Assembly: GCA_008711295.1 (NCBI GenBank)
Contig: VUYV01000082.1
Coordinates: 2,146,518-2,210,517 of the forward strand
Length of the DNA: 64,000 nucleotides
Direction of reading: 5' to 3'
Source: Anarhynchus alexandrinus
Taxonomy: Eukaryota > Chordata > Aves > Charadriiformes > Charadriidae
The position numbers and the translations under genes were made by a program. The notes below the pieces were generated by a model. That model was given only the letters and a program-made list of their open reading frames with translations. It was not told the origin of the DNA and did no database searches. Position 1 is the first letter of the stretch. Each line of letters begins with the position of its first letter. Below, one piece after another: positions 1 to 12,031 of the stretch.

Positions 1-3000
1 CCTAAAAGAAATATTTTCAGCCTGAGTGAGGTTCATATCAACATTTTCTTTCTTCCCCCCCCCCCCCCATGAAGTCACAGGTGAAGCACAAGCTGCAGTT
101 TTGGCCATCTCAGGAGTGAAATTACAACAGCAGCAAGTGCTTTTCAAGTGCCTCAGTGAAATATGAAACTTGCTCCTTCCCTTCCGTCTTTGCCCATGCG
201 TGCATGCACGATCAGCCCCCCTTCATCTCTGCAACAGCGTGACTTTAAATACTCTTGCAGCAGGAAAACATTAAACCATATTTGCCCCAGACTGCCATCA
301 TTGTTCATACCTGTGCCGCAGAGATGCCTCCAGCACTGCCGCGGCACACGGGGCTGCATCACACCCACATCAGGGGGGGACCCAGGCGGCATCTTTGGGC
401 CGAGGCATCCATGGCTCCACAGGGATGGGAGCCCAGCTGGGGAGACAGCACCGAGGAGCCCAGCCAGGTGGGGAGAGGTCGGGCTGAAGACCTTTCCCTC
501 ACCTCCACGCACACAGCTGCAATATCCCCAGCACGTCCTGGCTTAGAAACTAATAGAGCAGATTTTCACAGTGATGAACCCAGGGGAAAAAAGAAATGGA
601 GGGATATTTTGTGAAGGTTAAACACCCACACCAGCTTTGCAGAAGTGTTTTGTTCTCCAGCCACATATTCCCATCACGCTTAGGCAGCCTTATACTGGCT
701 TCTCGTTCATACCTTTTTTAAAAAAAAAAAATCATTTGAAACAAAACAATCTAATTACAGAATAAATATTTAGCTTGAAATGAGCAGACAGACATTCAAA
801 ACCATTTTCTGACATGACAGATGATCTGAAAGGAGCTGCACTGCGGGCATTGTATGCCGTTCAAACCCAATTTAAAAATACATGGCGTAGTAGCAAAAAT
901 AGACATGACCCTAAGCACAAACATCGCCACGCAGACAAATGTCTCCTGTAAAATGCCATCGGTGATTTTCATGGCAGGCGAACCCAGCGGCAGTGGAACA
1001 GCATCGCCCACCTCTGCGGGTGCTGCTGTGATAAACCCATGCGAACGCCATTGCAGCAATACACACACGTTCCCATGGCAGGGCTTGCCCAGCTGCTCCA
1101 GTTTTGGGACCCCCCAAACTGGGTCCCCGCCTTTCCTGAAAACCTAAGAGTAATTCCTGTCCCCTTATGCATGTGACCTGACCGCCAACTCTTGGCATTC
1201 TGGGAGACACCCAAAGTGACTCTTGTTACCTTTGCCACATCTGAATTATTGTGACATCCAAATGACAGGTGAGAGCCAGGGAGTGTGGGAAAAATAACCT
1301 TTTCACCATTAAACACTGAGGAGCTCATGTCTCAGCATTCACACCCCAGAGATGCTGAGGAGCAGGGGGACACGGGAACAGCAGCACCCCCTTAGTAGCT
1401 CCAACTCCAAGCCCACACACCATGCCTGGACATTGACCCACTCCAAAAGCTTTGGCACAAACCCTGGTGCTCCTGAAGCAACCCTGAGCTTGCAGCAGAA
1501 GGGGATGGAAGCATGGCCCCAACGCTGGTGAGAGGGGTTGGGAAACAGGAGATCAAGGGCCACTCATGCAGGGGAAAATGGCCTCTGAGTGGCCAGAGCC
1601 TGTGCTGGGTCCCTGTGGGAGCGAAGGGGTATGACCAGACATGCATTTGGCTCCACGTGGGAACACAGATACAGATGTGACCTGGTGCAGTCTAGAGATA
1701 AGAGGGGTATGAGAGACCTCTGCAGACCCATCTCACTACTTGCGCTCCACAGGTGGCAGAGGCATTTACAGGGTTAGATATAGAAGTGAAACCCTGAAGG
1801 CAGTACCTCTGGGTCAGGAACACGTGAATGCGCAAATCACACCACACCGGTGAGTTGCTGTGCCCACATCCCAGGAATGACATTAACTGAGAATTGCAGC
1901 ATCTCCACAAGGTCATCCTGATGTCTAACAACCCACGTTTTGATGTCACAAATATGTAAAATCACAGCAATGGCAATGAAAACATGAACGTTGATCACTC
2001 CTTGCAAAAATGTTCTCCAGAGCACAAATATTAACGAAGACAACTTTAAGCATGAGGTACTAGCCCTGTTTTTGAGATGGAAGTGATGAGCAGGAGGCAC
2101 TAAGTGGGGACGTGGACAGGAGGAGGTGATGCCCCCACCCAGAGGACACATCCTGCACCCCATCAATCCTTCCACCCCAACCTCCATCCTCCTCCGGTCA
2201 GCTGTCACTGAGGCAGATGGGACCATCCCTGTTCTGTGCCTCAGGTTTGGGATGAAACTTCACAGAGCCCCTTCCTCCTGATCCCTCCTGGAGGCCCCGG
2301 TGCCAGGATGCCTCCCCACAGCTACCCTGCCATGCTCACCAGGCTACGCAGTCCCTGCATCCTTTAGTCACCCCTTTGACCTAATTTTTAGCATTAGGAC
2401 TGTGCTGGCAGTCCTTTGGTCCTCTAGATTTCCCACCCTGGGGCTTGGTCTGTTTGCATCAAGCAGCTGTAACCAGACCACCAGGGCCAGGTCTCAGACT
2501 GGGTCCTGGGTTTGCTGTTCTTCACTGGTCAGTGACTCTTGCAAGGCCAGAGAAGAGGAGAAGCCAGTCCCGTTCCCAGCGTGACCGCAGACCCTCAACT
2601 ATGCAGCACAGCTCTGGCTCTGGAAATGACCTTCCTGCACATGGAGAGCCAGGAGATCCCCAGGATATCATAGAATCAGGTGCCTTACCATGATTTTTGG
2701 AGATAAGGGCCGGTAACTCCAGGCTCTGGGGTCTATTCAAACTGTTTGCAGAAACAATAGTGAGAGAAAAGAGGTGTTAAAAAAAAAAAGTAAAATGAAG
2801 GGGAATAATAACCATTCTGGGCACAGGAATCCCAGAAAAATCAAGTTCATGACTGTCCTGGTGGGTAAGACACAGCTCCAGGTGCTCAGGGTGCTGCTCG
2901 GTCCCGCGGCCACGTCCAGGCAACTCACATGCAGAGCAAGTCAAGGGGAGATGGTTTGTGTCCTGGGAGGTAGGCTAGACATGGCTTTACTGGTCCTGGG

Positions 3001-3900
3001 GTCTCTTTTTAATTTTATCCACATGAGCAGACTATTGAAATACCACTCAAAATCTGCCTTTCTGCTTTTGCTGCCTTGGATCATCCTGTCTGCTCAAGCC
3101 CTGTCGTTCCCGCGGGTCATGCTTTAGCGGGTCATGGCACGCGGTTTCTCTGACTTAGACGATGAAAATGGCAGTCTTTAAAAGCACTTCTGTTTTCCCC
3201 AAAGCCTGGAGGGAAATTGAGGCCAGAAACATTTCTGGGCACGAAACTTGGCTCTGGGCATGTTAGGACTTTGTCCCGTGAGGATTGCCTGGCTGCCAGA
3301 GGACCAAAGTGAAGGGTTTGGAAAGGATAACTGCCGGTCTGCAGCACTCCCTGAGCAGCCACCTACCAAAGAGTCAATGAGTCGGGGCAGCGTAGCAGAG
3401 CTCAAAGCTCAGGACCTGCAAAGCAGAAGAGAGAAGGTTCACCCGTCGCCTCTTCTCTCCTCCTGACCACTCTCATTGTATTTTGGGCACAGATGCTCAG
3501 ACTCAGTGCTGGTAACTGATCTAGAAACACATTGTCCCAGGAGAGCTATGTAGCTGCAGTTTTGGGGAGGGAATGGGATGGATGCATATGGTGAGCAGGG
3601 TTCGCTTCAGGGTGGTACCCTACCAGGCCCCGGCTGTTTTTCAAGACATGCTTTGTGCTCACCTAGGCTTGCCAGGACCTCAGCCGTGGCAGTGCCTGTA
3701 AGGATGCTCCTCTGTGCCTTTGGGGCCTCTCAGCTGTGAGGGTCCCCAGTAAGGGGACATGAAGCCAGTCAAGGCCACTGGACAATCAAGTATCTCACAT
3801 CTTCCCAAAGAGATCTGAGTATAAACCCACTGTGGATCTGCCCAGCTCCAAGTAGGGCCAGGCGCTGCTGCCTCACGGGGACAACCTGGCTCTTGGCTCT
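1..3900. other. Intergenic sequence, no gene recognised
   Basis: No open frame here has recognisable homology or coding-like spliced structure. There is a 14-base C run at 55-68 and short A runs near 720-733 and 2778-2789. I looked for exons of genes known near RBFOX2 in other vertebrates, such as myoglobin, and saw none. Nothing else stands out. Confidence 0.6.
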
Positions 3901-6700
3901 GCACCACGGCCACACGGGACTTGCCCCTGGTGTCATCAGCCACCGGTGGGGAGGGGGACACTCAGCCAAGGTGTTTCTCACAGGACCCCATCATTCTTGT
4001 CAAGGTGCTTCATTTCTAGAGGCAAGGCTGGGTGAAGAACAGCTGCCAGGGACGTGCAAGCAGGATGAGAGCACGCCAAAGGTGGGCAAGGCTCCAGAGC
4101 AATCATCATCTATTTTTCTACAAGTGGGTTTATTGCCCACCTGCTGGGGAAGGGGGTTGGTTGCCTTTTTCCAATAGGAGAAGGAGGGGGAGGCTTGCCG
4201 CTCACCCCCAGCCACAACTCAAATGCTCCAAATGCTTTTTCTCCCCCCAAAATGAGAAACATTTAAACACCGGGGCAAAGAAAATGAAAAACGGTGAACA
4301 AAGCTCTCTGTTCGCTGAGCAGCGATTCCCCACCATTGAGAGAAAATCTCCCCGGTCCCCTGCTGTGGCACCGGCTCATACCTGGCCGGCAAGTCACAGT
4401 GGGTTTTCTGCAGGTGCTGGGATGTCCCACCTGAGGCACCTCCCGTGGGGGCTGGGGTGGCCCTGAGCACCCCGGGCCATTGCTGGGAGCCATCGGACGG
4501 TCACCACTCCCGCGACCTGAGCAGCTCCAGCCAGGCACAAACTCATATGTCCCCTGGAGTGAGATTTGGCCTCAGCCTCCTTTTGCTTTTTGTTTTGAGG
4601 GCACCGTTCCTCAGTGAAACACAACGTGCTTGAGAGCTTGAGGGCTCCAGGCTCAGCTGGAGCAAAACCAGGAGGACTGGCATCCCGTCCCTGGGGTTGT
4701 TTATGATCCCCCTTGGTGTGAGGGCTGTCTTACAGCCGCCTCCTGCACACTGCTCCCCGGGGCGATGACCAGAGCAAACTCCCTTAGCTCTACCTGTGGG
4801 CTTTTTGCCCAGTTTCAGTGTGAGGACACTGCCTGGTGGTGAGGAAGTGTTCCTCTGTGCCGCACAGCTTGCTGATAACGGCGGGGACCGGCAATTCACC
4901 GGCATTCATGCTGCTCAGCAGAAAGGCCCCAGTAGCTCCACGTGCTGGTGTTGGTAGGTCCCGACTCCATATTGGCTATTTAATGCCACTAAGAGGCCTG
5001 TGGGAATGGGACGTTTCGGTCAGCCCTGTGGTTACTCCAGGTATTTGCTCCTTTGAAGTCAAAGCTATTTGAGAGCCCAGGGCTGAAGAGGTGTATTGCA
5101 CAGCCAGCCAGTGACCCGAATTGCGGAGCCGGGCTCTCTGTAGCCACCCCCCCCAGAGCTGACAACTCTCTGAACCACAGCAGGACCTGGATCTTAACCA
5201 GGGGTGAGTCGGCTTCACCACTGGCTGTCATCTCCGTTGCTTCAGGGCTGAGTCTCACCCAGTTTGACCCTGAGGAGTGTGTTAGACTCAGCTCTCCAGA
5301 CCTCTGGCTGCACCGGCTCTCGGCTCGGTCCCAGTTGTGCCGTAGCATTAATGGCAAGTGAGGGCAGGTCAGATCCGCTCCCACACCATGAACCCCATCC
5401 CCGGTCTGCGGACGAGAAATAAGAGTGTTGTCCCAGGGTCGCAGCCCTGCAGCCAGCTCAGCCCTCGCCCTACAAGGCAAGCGTGCAAGCTCAGTGGCCA
5501 CCAGCTTTTCCCCAACACTGAATTTTTCATTCTCCCCCAAATTTTTTGTTCATCCCCACCCTGCCCCGATGCAGGCGTGGAGCTTCCTACCACCCACACA
5601 AAGCTTTGCATGGGATGGTGCCGGTTTTTCCTTTTCTTTTCTCATCCCCCCAGGCCCCACAGCTGAGCAGGATGGGGGAGCAAGCAGCCCACCCCGGTGC
5701 CTGCCCGCGTTTGCACCGGGGTGAGCAGAAAGCCCTCTCCAGCCTCCCCTCCTGCGGCCTCCCTTCGCTGGGGGGTGTTGGGGGGGAGACCTGCCTCCGC
5801 GCTCAGCGACCGCGCGGGGACAGCCAGCGGCCTCTCGCCCACGCGAGCTGCGCTCGGCCAAAAGCAGGAGCTATTTCTGGAGAGCAGCTTCTCTTGGAGC
5901 AGCAATAGCAGAACCGGGGTGCACCGACCAAAAAAAAAATTAAAAAAAATAAAATGAAATAGAAAAGCAACGTGAGGTTTCCCAGCCTCCCGCTGGGGAG
6001 GACGGGGCCACATCCTTGCAAAACTCGGAGAGGACTGCAGCGCCCTGCGACATCGAGGGCTCCGGATGGACGCAAAGGCTATTTCAATGGAACTGTAAAC
6101 ACGCCAGATCTGCTGTTGTTGCAGAGCTCCGTGAAATCGGCGATTTCTGAGCGGAGTTCAGCTGGAGAGCGCTGGTGCTATAAAAAGCAAAGTGACTTTG
6201 GGCTTTGACGCTTCCTCCTGACACACAAAAAGGTGATTTGTGATTCAAAAGATGAGGAATTTATCATCAAAAGGAGCTGGGACAGAGCTCGGTGTTTACA
6301 CATGGAAGAACAAGACAGGCACTGAGCGCAGATATATTTATATCCACCCATTAATAAAAGAAGCCAAGTCAACCATACCTTTGTGCTAAAGTTAGAGCGC
6401 AGCACTCAGCATGTCCTTAAAAAGGCAAGAAAGTTTCTGCACACTGGGACAGCTGCTCCCGGGGCCGGCTCTGCGCATCCCCTCCCCGGCACGGGCCGGG
6501 GCTCCCGGCATCGGCACGCTGCAGCGGGAAAGGGGCCAAAGGCGGCGAGGCTTCTCCAAGCGGGAAGGCTGACTCCTAGAGTCCGGTCACAGGCTGGTGG
6601 CCGCTGCACCTCAGGAGCCAAACAGTCCCTGTTCCACCTTCGGAGACCTGAAGAAGAAGACTGCCTCTTCCCAGAAACAAAAATCCTCCGATTTTGATTC
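3900..6700. other. GC-rich intergenic stretch with CpG-dense core
   Basis: Base composition rises markedly, and CpG dinucleotides are dense around 5795-5862 and 6470-6560, in contrast to the CpG-poor flanks. The many overlapping open frames in all six frames are expected from low stop-codon density in GC-rich DNA. It could be a distal promoter, enhancer or non-coding RNA start. No spliced coding gene is recognised; function is unknown. Confidence 0.4.
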
Positions 6701-7635
6701 CGTACCCTCTTTGCTTCCCTAGTCATAAGGCTCATGTGGACCAGGAGCCTTCACCTCTGCTGCAGAAGCGATGAGGGCACGTTGGTCACAGCACACTTGG
6801 GCTGGCCCCAAGGATGAGGACTTTGGTTTGTGGGGCTGCCTCCATCAGCCAGCAGAGAGAAGGGGAGCACCACCCAAGGGTTACAGGTTTGGGCTGCCGC
6901 TGAAGGGTCGGTGCCAGCCCAGGATGAACAGAGAGCACCCAGGACAGTAGATGGTTCATCCCCAATGAGGTTAGCAATAGGGTTGGCCAGCACGAGTCAC
7001 TTGAAGCTCCTGGATTGGGATTCGGTATTTAGAAATGCTTCAGAAAGAACTAATTGCAGCAAGTCCCTTAACCCACAGGAAAGGCTGGAGTTGTCCGGCT
7101 TCACCTCCCACGCGCTGGGGTGTGTTACGATGCTGCCAGGTAGGAAAGCCCTAGAAAAGTCAGATCTTTGTTCCTTGCAAGGTGCTTCTAGAAAGCAATT
7201 AATTGTCCTTCTTCTTGACAAATAGATGAGCTCTTGCAGTCATTTCTCTCTTTCTTCTCCCCCCCTCCCAAGCTCTGGCCCTCAAACCGTGCTGGAAGCT
7301 CTTGGCTGAACCGCTCCCGGCTCATCCGGAGCCGCAGGAGCCAGCACCGGACGAGCTATGCCAGAAACGATCACGCTTCAGGCAAACCGAGAGAAACCAC
7401 AAAAAACACATCTTGTCTGAATCAAAGTTAAGTGCATTGCGGTTTTTCTTCTCTGCACCCCAGAGAAACAGACGCAAGGGACAACCAACCCTGGCCCGTG
7501 CAGAGAAGGAAACAGGACTGCGGGCAAGCACAGGAGGCCACGGGTCACCTCTTACCTCCCAGAACATGATCAAGTTGTTGGCACTCCAGAAAGCATTTTA
7601 CCTCCAAGCACGTGCTGAAGATGCAACAGTTAGGT

Positions 7636-7725
7636 GAACTTGACTGACCTTTGAGCAAGTTATGGGACTAGACGACCTCCACGTGTCTCTTCCGACCCAA
7701 ATTATTCTGTGACTTTGTAATTTTT
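7636..7725 (+). mobile_element. CR1 LINE 3'-end fragment
   Basis: The stretch reads like the end of a CR1: a GGACTAGACGACCTCC core, then CTCTTCCGACCC, then ATTATTCTGTGAC, which corresponds to the CR1 tail repeat. It is on the plus strand, 5'-truncated and diverged. Confidence 0.75.
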
Positions 7726-8473
7726 GTATAAAGACGGAAAGGAAGCATGCGAATAACCCTCCCTCCCACACCAGCTGCCAAGAGGGATGCTCAGGCTACT
7801 GTCCCCGAGCCAGGATAGTCAGTAAGAGGCCAACGGCAAAAACCCCGAAAACGGGTCAGCCCCACCACCGGCACAGGGATCAGGGCTGATTCCTGGGCTT
7901 TTGGGCTCAGATCCCCGATGCAGCTTGTCAGTGCCGGACCAAGACACAGCCTCAGCAGTCACACCAGCCTCACCCCCGAGTTCCTTCTGCAAATTCAATT
8001 TGAGTTCATAAATTATTTCAGCGTGATCCAAACAGCACTTTCCAGCAAACGTTGTAATTTATTGACTAAGTCCCCGCGGCGCAGCTGCCGAACACCGCCG
8101 TGCGGCACAGGGATTCGCGCCCAGCGACTGTGTTGGTGGCCCTCGGGCTGGCACCAGGCCCCTTGGCCCAGAGCCCATGTCCAGGTTGTTACCAAACCCC
8201 CTTCCGAGCTACTCCCCGGCGCGACAGTGGTACCCTCACTCTCAGCGGATGCTGCCTACACACGCTGAAATGCGCAGCGGCTTGCGATCAGCTACGACTG
8301 ACTCGCATGATTTGTCTTATTATTTATTACAATTATTTACAGCTTATAGAAGGGGAATGTATTAAATCAGCAGCATTCGTTTCCTTAGCCAACGTGCAGT
8401 CCATTCAAAGAATGGGTATCGGCCTCCTCTGACAAGCTCTACTTTTGATAACTCCCTGTTGAGCAATGCAATA

Positions 8474-8812
8474 ATCATAGAATCATAGAATGGTTTAGGT
8501 TGGAAAGGACCTTGAAGATCATCGAGTTCCAACCCCCCTGCCATAGGCAGGGACACCTCCCACTAGACCAGGTTGCCCAAGGCCACGTCCAGCCTGGCCT
8601 TGAACACCTCCAGGGATGGGGCCTCAACAACCTCTCTGGGCAACCTGTTCCAGTGCCTCACCACCCTCAAAGTGAAAAACTTCTTCCTAATGTTCAATCT
8701 AAACCTGCCCTCTTCCAGTTTGAAGCCATTCCCCCTCGTCCTGTCACTACACGCCCTAGTAAAAAGTCCTTCCCCAGCTCTCCTGTAGGCCCCCTTTAGG
8801 GGGGGGCCTACA
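8474..8812 (-). mobile_element. CR1 LINE, 5'-truncated copy
   Basis: It starts with ATCATAGAATCATAGAATGG (reverse of the CR1 tail) and continues through the CR1 3' region with GGTTGGAAAGGACCTTGAAG. It is close in sequence to the copy at 49965, implying the same avian CR1 subfamily. Transcription direction of the element is minus. It is truncated at a foldback near 8784-8812. Its open frame on the plus strand is not a gene. Confidence 0.92.
8784..8812. repeat. Inverted repeat (foldback) at CR1 truncation point
   Basis: TGTAGG plus a C run, a TTTA loop, then a G run plus CCTACA. The arms pair except that the C run has five bases and the G run eight. It joins the CR1 to the tandem repeat. Confidence 0.7.
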
Positions 8813-8814
8813 TA

Positions 8815-8891
8815 TAATATTACACTACTTTTAATAATATGTAATATTACACTACTTTTAATAATATGTAATATTACACTACTTTTAATAA
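8815..8891. repeat. 27-bp AT-rich tandem repeat, about 2.8 copies
   Basis: Units start at 8815, 8842 and 8869 and are identical over the first two and most of the third. The unit contains ATTACACTACTTTTAATAAT. The perfect match between copies suggests recent expansion. Confidence 0.85.
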
Positions 8892-10153
8892 CTTATTAGT
8901 GGATTCCAGGATCGGCCATTTTATGGCTTTGCCTTGAAATGAAGGTAGGCTGGAAGACCTAGAGCACCTCTGCTTCGCTTTTGAAGCACGCTTCTGCACT
9001 ACCTTTCTCCCAGCGCAGCGGAGCTTCGTTTCAAGACCTCCCCCCCCAAGTCTCACTGGGGCAGAATCCCTTCACCAGCTCTTCCACAACAATTATTCAG
9101 CCCTGATTTCCAGGCACCTAATTTTAGCAATTACTGTTGAACATCCTTCTTGAGTTATTGTTAGAATGAAATGAGGATCATCTGACAGGAACACATTGCA
9201 GCTCCTTGGTAAACACCAGGAAGGAATGCTTAAGGAGCTCGAGCACCTTCCTGCATCATTATGGACAATCCTGCCACCCCGGGAACACGTCGTATGCCAC
9301 CCCTTTTGTTCCCGCTACCTCGGCATTTCCAAAAGCAATGGGAAAAGCCTGCACTGGCCTCCTCTGTACTCGGCATATTTCGCTGTATCATTTCGCTCAG
9401 TTATCAGTTTTCCGTAATTACTTGCAAATTTGCCACAGGGATTTATTATTTGTTATTTTTAGGATCGTTTCAGCGGAAAAGGCATCTGATTATATGGATA
9501 TATATTTGCATGACATCTTTCACTTGAGGACCTCTAAGCACTTCGTAGAATATGAATGAATTTCTGCTCGTCTGCAGTGATACTCCTTTTACAGGCAGGA
9601 CAACAGGAGCGGTGATTAAAAGACATGTCCAAACTCCCAGAGGAAATTTATGCCGAGCACAGGAACACCGGCTTCCAGTTGTGTGTGTTAACTACTAAAG
9701 CTGTGCTAAGGCAGCCAGCGGGAGGCTGGCTGCACAGGCATTAAAGAAAACGCCGATACCGTAATTTGAAATGGTGGTCTCTCCTTCCACGCTAACAGAT
9801 TCAAACACAGATTAGGCTTGGAAACTGAAAAAAATAACCAAAAAAAAAAAAAAAGGCTCCCTATCAAATACCAAACAAATGGCCCTTTTCTGCTGAATAA
9901 GCAATGGGAAACGGACGGCAGGGTTACGGACAGCTCGATGTATGAACTGGGATTGTGCTGGGATTTTGCCAGCGTGATTTGCCAAAGCTTCGCCCTTTAT
10001 CGCTGCTAAGAAGATCCTATCTCCCACCTCATTCTGCACACCAGCTTCCCTTCTTTGCGTTCTACCTGCCAGGGAGATGCACCAGCGAAACTCACCCAGA
10101 TGCACTGAAAAACAAGACAACACACGGGAGCCAGCAGACTGGTGTTTCTCTCT

Positions 10154-10159
10154 TTTATT
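10154..10159 (-). promoter_or_regulatory. Candidate polyadenylation signal AATAAA (distal)
   Basis: Minus strand reads TTTTTAAATAAAAGAG, typical of a transcript end. Downstream the sequence turns from AT-rich to mixed. It is the last good hexamer before the intergenic repeats. Confidence 0.45.
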
Positions 10160-11072
10160 TAAAAACAGTGCTTCATTACCATTTGCAAAGGGTTAGGAAG
10201 GGTTTCCCCCCTTGCTTAGAGTTTATAAAAGCCAGCAACATGATCAATAATTTATACACATGGATAGTAATACAAAAAAAAGGAATAAAAGCTAAAGATC
10301 TAACTACTCCGACCTTCACAATTCCAGCTACTTGATAATAATAGGAATAACCCAATGAATACTGTATGGTCTGAAAGCTACTATACAATATGATACTTAA
10401 CGAGGGAGGGCGGGAAGTTAGAGGCTGTCACAAAGCCCTGGGATGCAGATACTGCTTCTCCAGAGTCAGCAGGGAAATGGGACCCTGGGCAAGCGGCTCG
10501 GGCGTCCTAGGAAATGATCCAGGGGAAGGGAACGCATCCCACTCGGAACACGTCCTGTTCCCCGGCGGTACCTGGCAATGGGAGGTGCTGGGGAGACCGC
10601 GTGAAGGGGCAAGTCCGTCGCTGCCATTGGAGGTGCTGCGGCATCTCAGCCTTGCACTGAAAAACTCCAAGTCTCAAGTAGATCAGCCTGTGAGGTCAGT
10701 AAAATACTCCACCAGCTCCATATCGCTCTACAGCCCTGGTTCTCATTTGCTATCAGCCCCAGGTTTTAGCTCCAGCTATTTACAAGCGGGTTTTATCATA
10801 TAAAAAAAAAAAATTAAAAAAAAAAAACCCAAAACCAAATCATATCCCCTGGGGTAAAAGAGGATTATTTCGTCACTTGATAATGCAGCCAAAACAAGCT
10901 GCCAAAACTACAACACGCGCGCACACACAAAATACTGTGAACAGAAAAAAATAGAAAAACATGACCAAAACTGAGACTACTTATGTGGGAGGCCTGATTT
11001 CTGTAATGAATTCACTCCTCGGGGAAGCAACAAGCCCCTCCACCAGCAGAGAACTGGGAATCTGGCAAGAGA

Positions 11073-11078
11073 TTTATT
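11073..11078 (-). promoter_or_regulatory. Candidate polyadenylation signal AATAAA (middle)
   Basis: Minus strand reads GGTCAATAAATCTC, a canonical hexamer about 5.4 kb after the stop. The resulting UTR length would be nearest to that of human RBFOX2 as I remember it. Confidence 0.45.
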
Positions 11079-12025
11079 GACCCACTTCAGAACAACAACA
11101 ACAAAAATAATATAAAAAAGAAAAACCATTCCTAAGATCGACTGGCATTTTGCTGACTGCCAGCCAAGTGAATATTCGGGTGGACGGCTTTAGACACCAG
11201 CAATCTCCTGGCGAAATCAGGCAAGATTTTTGGCTGATGCGTTTTTGCTCTACCACGAGTCGAGAGGCAGCGCGGGAAGCTCGTCTCCTGCACAAGCCTG
11301 GACCAGCTGCAGCTGCCACCCAGAGAGGACAACCGCTGGCAGCGCTTTCAACCACCGGCAAGAAGTTGCCTTCCAGGGTTAGCAGTGGCAGCAGAGACGG
11401 GACTTGGGCATCCCGAGTCCCGCCAAAGCTGCCATCGGTGCGCGCGCTGCAGAGGGACGGGGGCTATCCTGCCTACCGCTGGCTAGAGCAAAGCGTACCG
11501 GGGAGAAACCCCAGAGCCTGCTTGAAAAGGGCCCCATTTCACCCTCTGGCTATCAGACTCCTGCTTGCCTTGCTGACTGGAGTTTTCATTGTAGAAGAGA
11601 AGTTTACTGGGGTTGGAGGGCGGAGAGGGCAATCAGTAAGGTTGGGGTGGAGGGAAGGGGCTTTTCAGACATTAACATCACCAAAAATAGTGTTTTATGC
11701 AACAAAGAATCAAGTCTCACTGGTGCGTACTACAAAATGTTCGACATTTTCCAAGAGCATGACAAAATAAAAACACAAAGAAGTTTACATTGGATGTTCA
11801 TCTTGTTCACTAGGTTGTTTCCCCCCCCTCCCCCTCCTATTTTAAAACAGTGCAAACAGGTAACACATTTTAAAAATCACCCCTCTGCACCAAGGACAGC
11901 ATCCCCCCGACCCTGCCAGGCGGGAGGGTCGCAGGCAGCAGGCTGCCCGCCACGCTGCCCGCACGCGTTCCCTTTGGAGCTAGACTCAGCAAAAGCGCTC
12001 CCCAGAGCTGTTGTTCGGTTTTCCC

Positions 12026-12031
12026 TTTATT
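12026..12031 (-). promoter_or_regulatory. Candidate polyadenylation signal AATAAA (proximal)
   Basis: Minus strand reads CAATAAAGG, canonical hexamer, about 4.4 kb after the stop codon. It may produce a shorter transcript. Confidence 0.4.

Larger units (their letters stand above)
6701..10134. other. Intergenic sequence with CR1 fragments
   Basis: Besides the CR1 pieces and the tandem repeat listed separately, the stretch is ordinary unique sequence with an A run at 9839-9854. No gene is recognised. Confidence 0.5.

Noticed and set aside
2668..2690. ATCATAGAATCA as a CR1 tail
   Set aside because: Only about 12 bases match and the neighbouring sequence does not continue as CR1.
4989..5540. 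Minus-strand open frame of 183 codons
   Set aside because: It lies in GC-rich intergenic DNA with overlapping open frames on both strands, has no recognisable domain and no spliced partner; most likely chance.
1..10134. Exons of a neighbouring gene such as myoglobin or another gene known near RBFOX2
   Set aside because: No globin or other familiar protein motif could be read on either strand; absence is by eye only.
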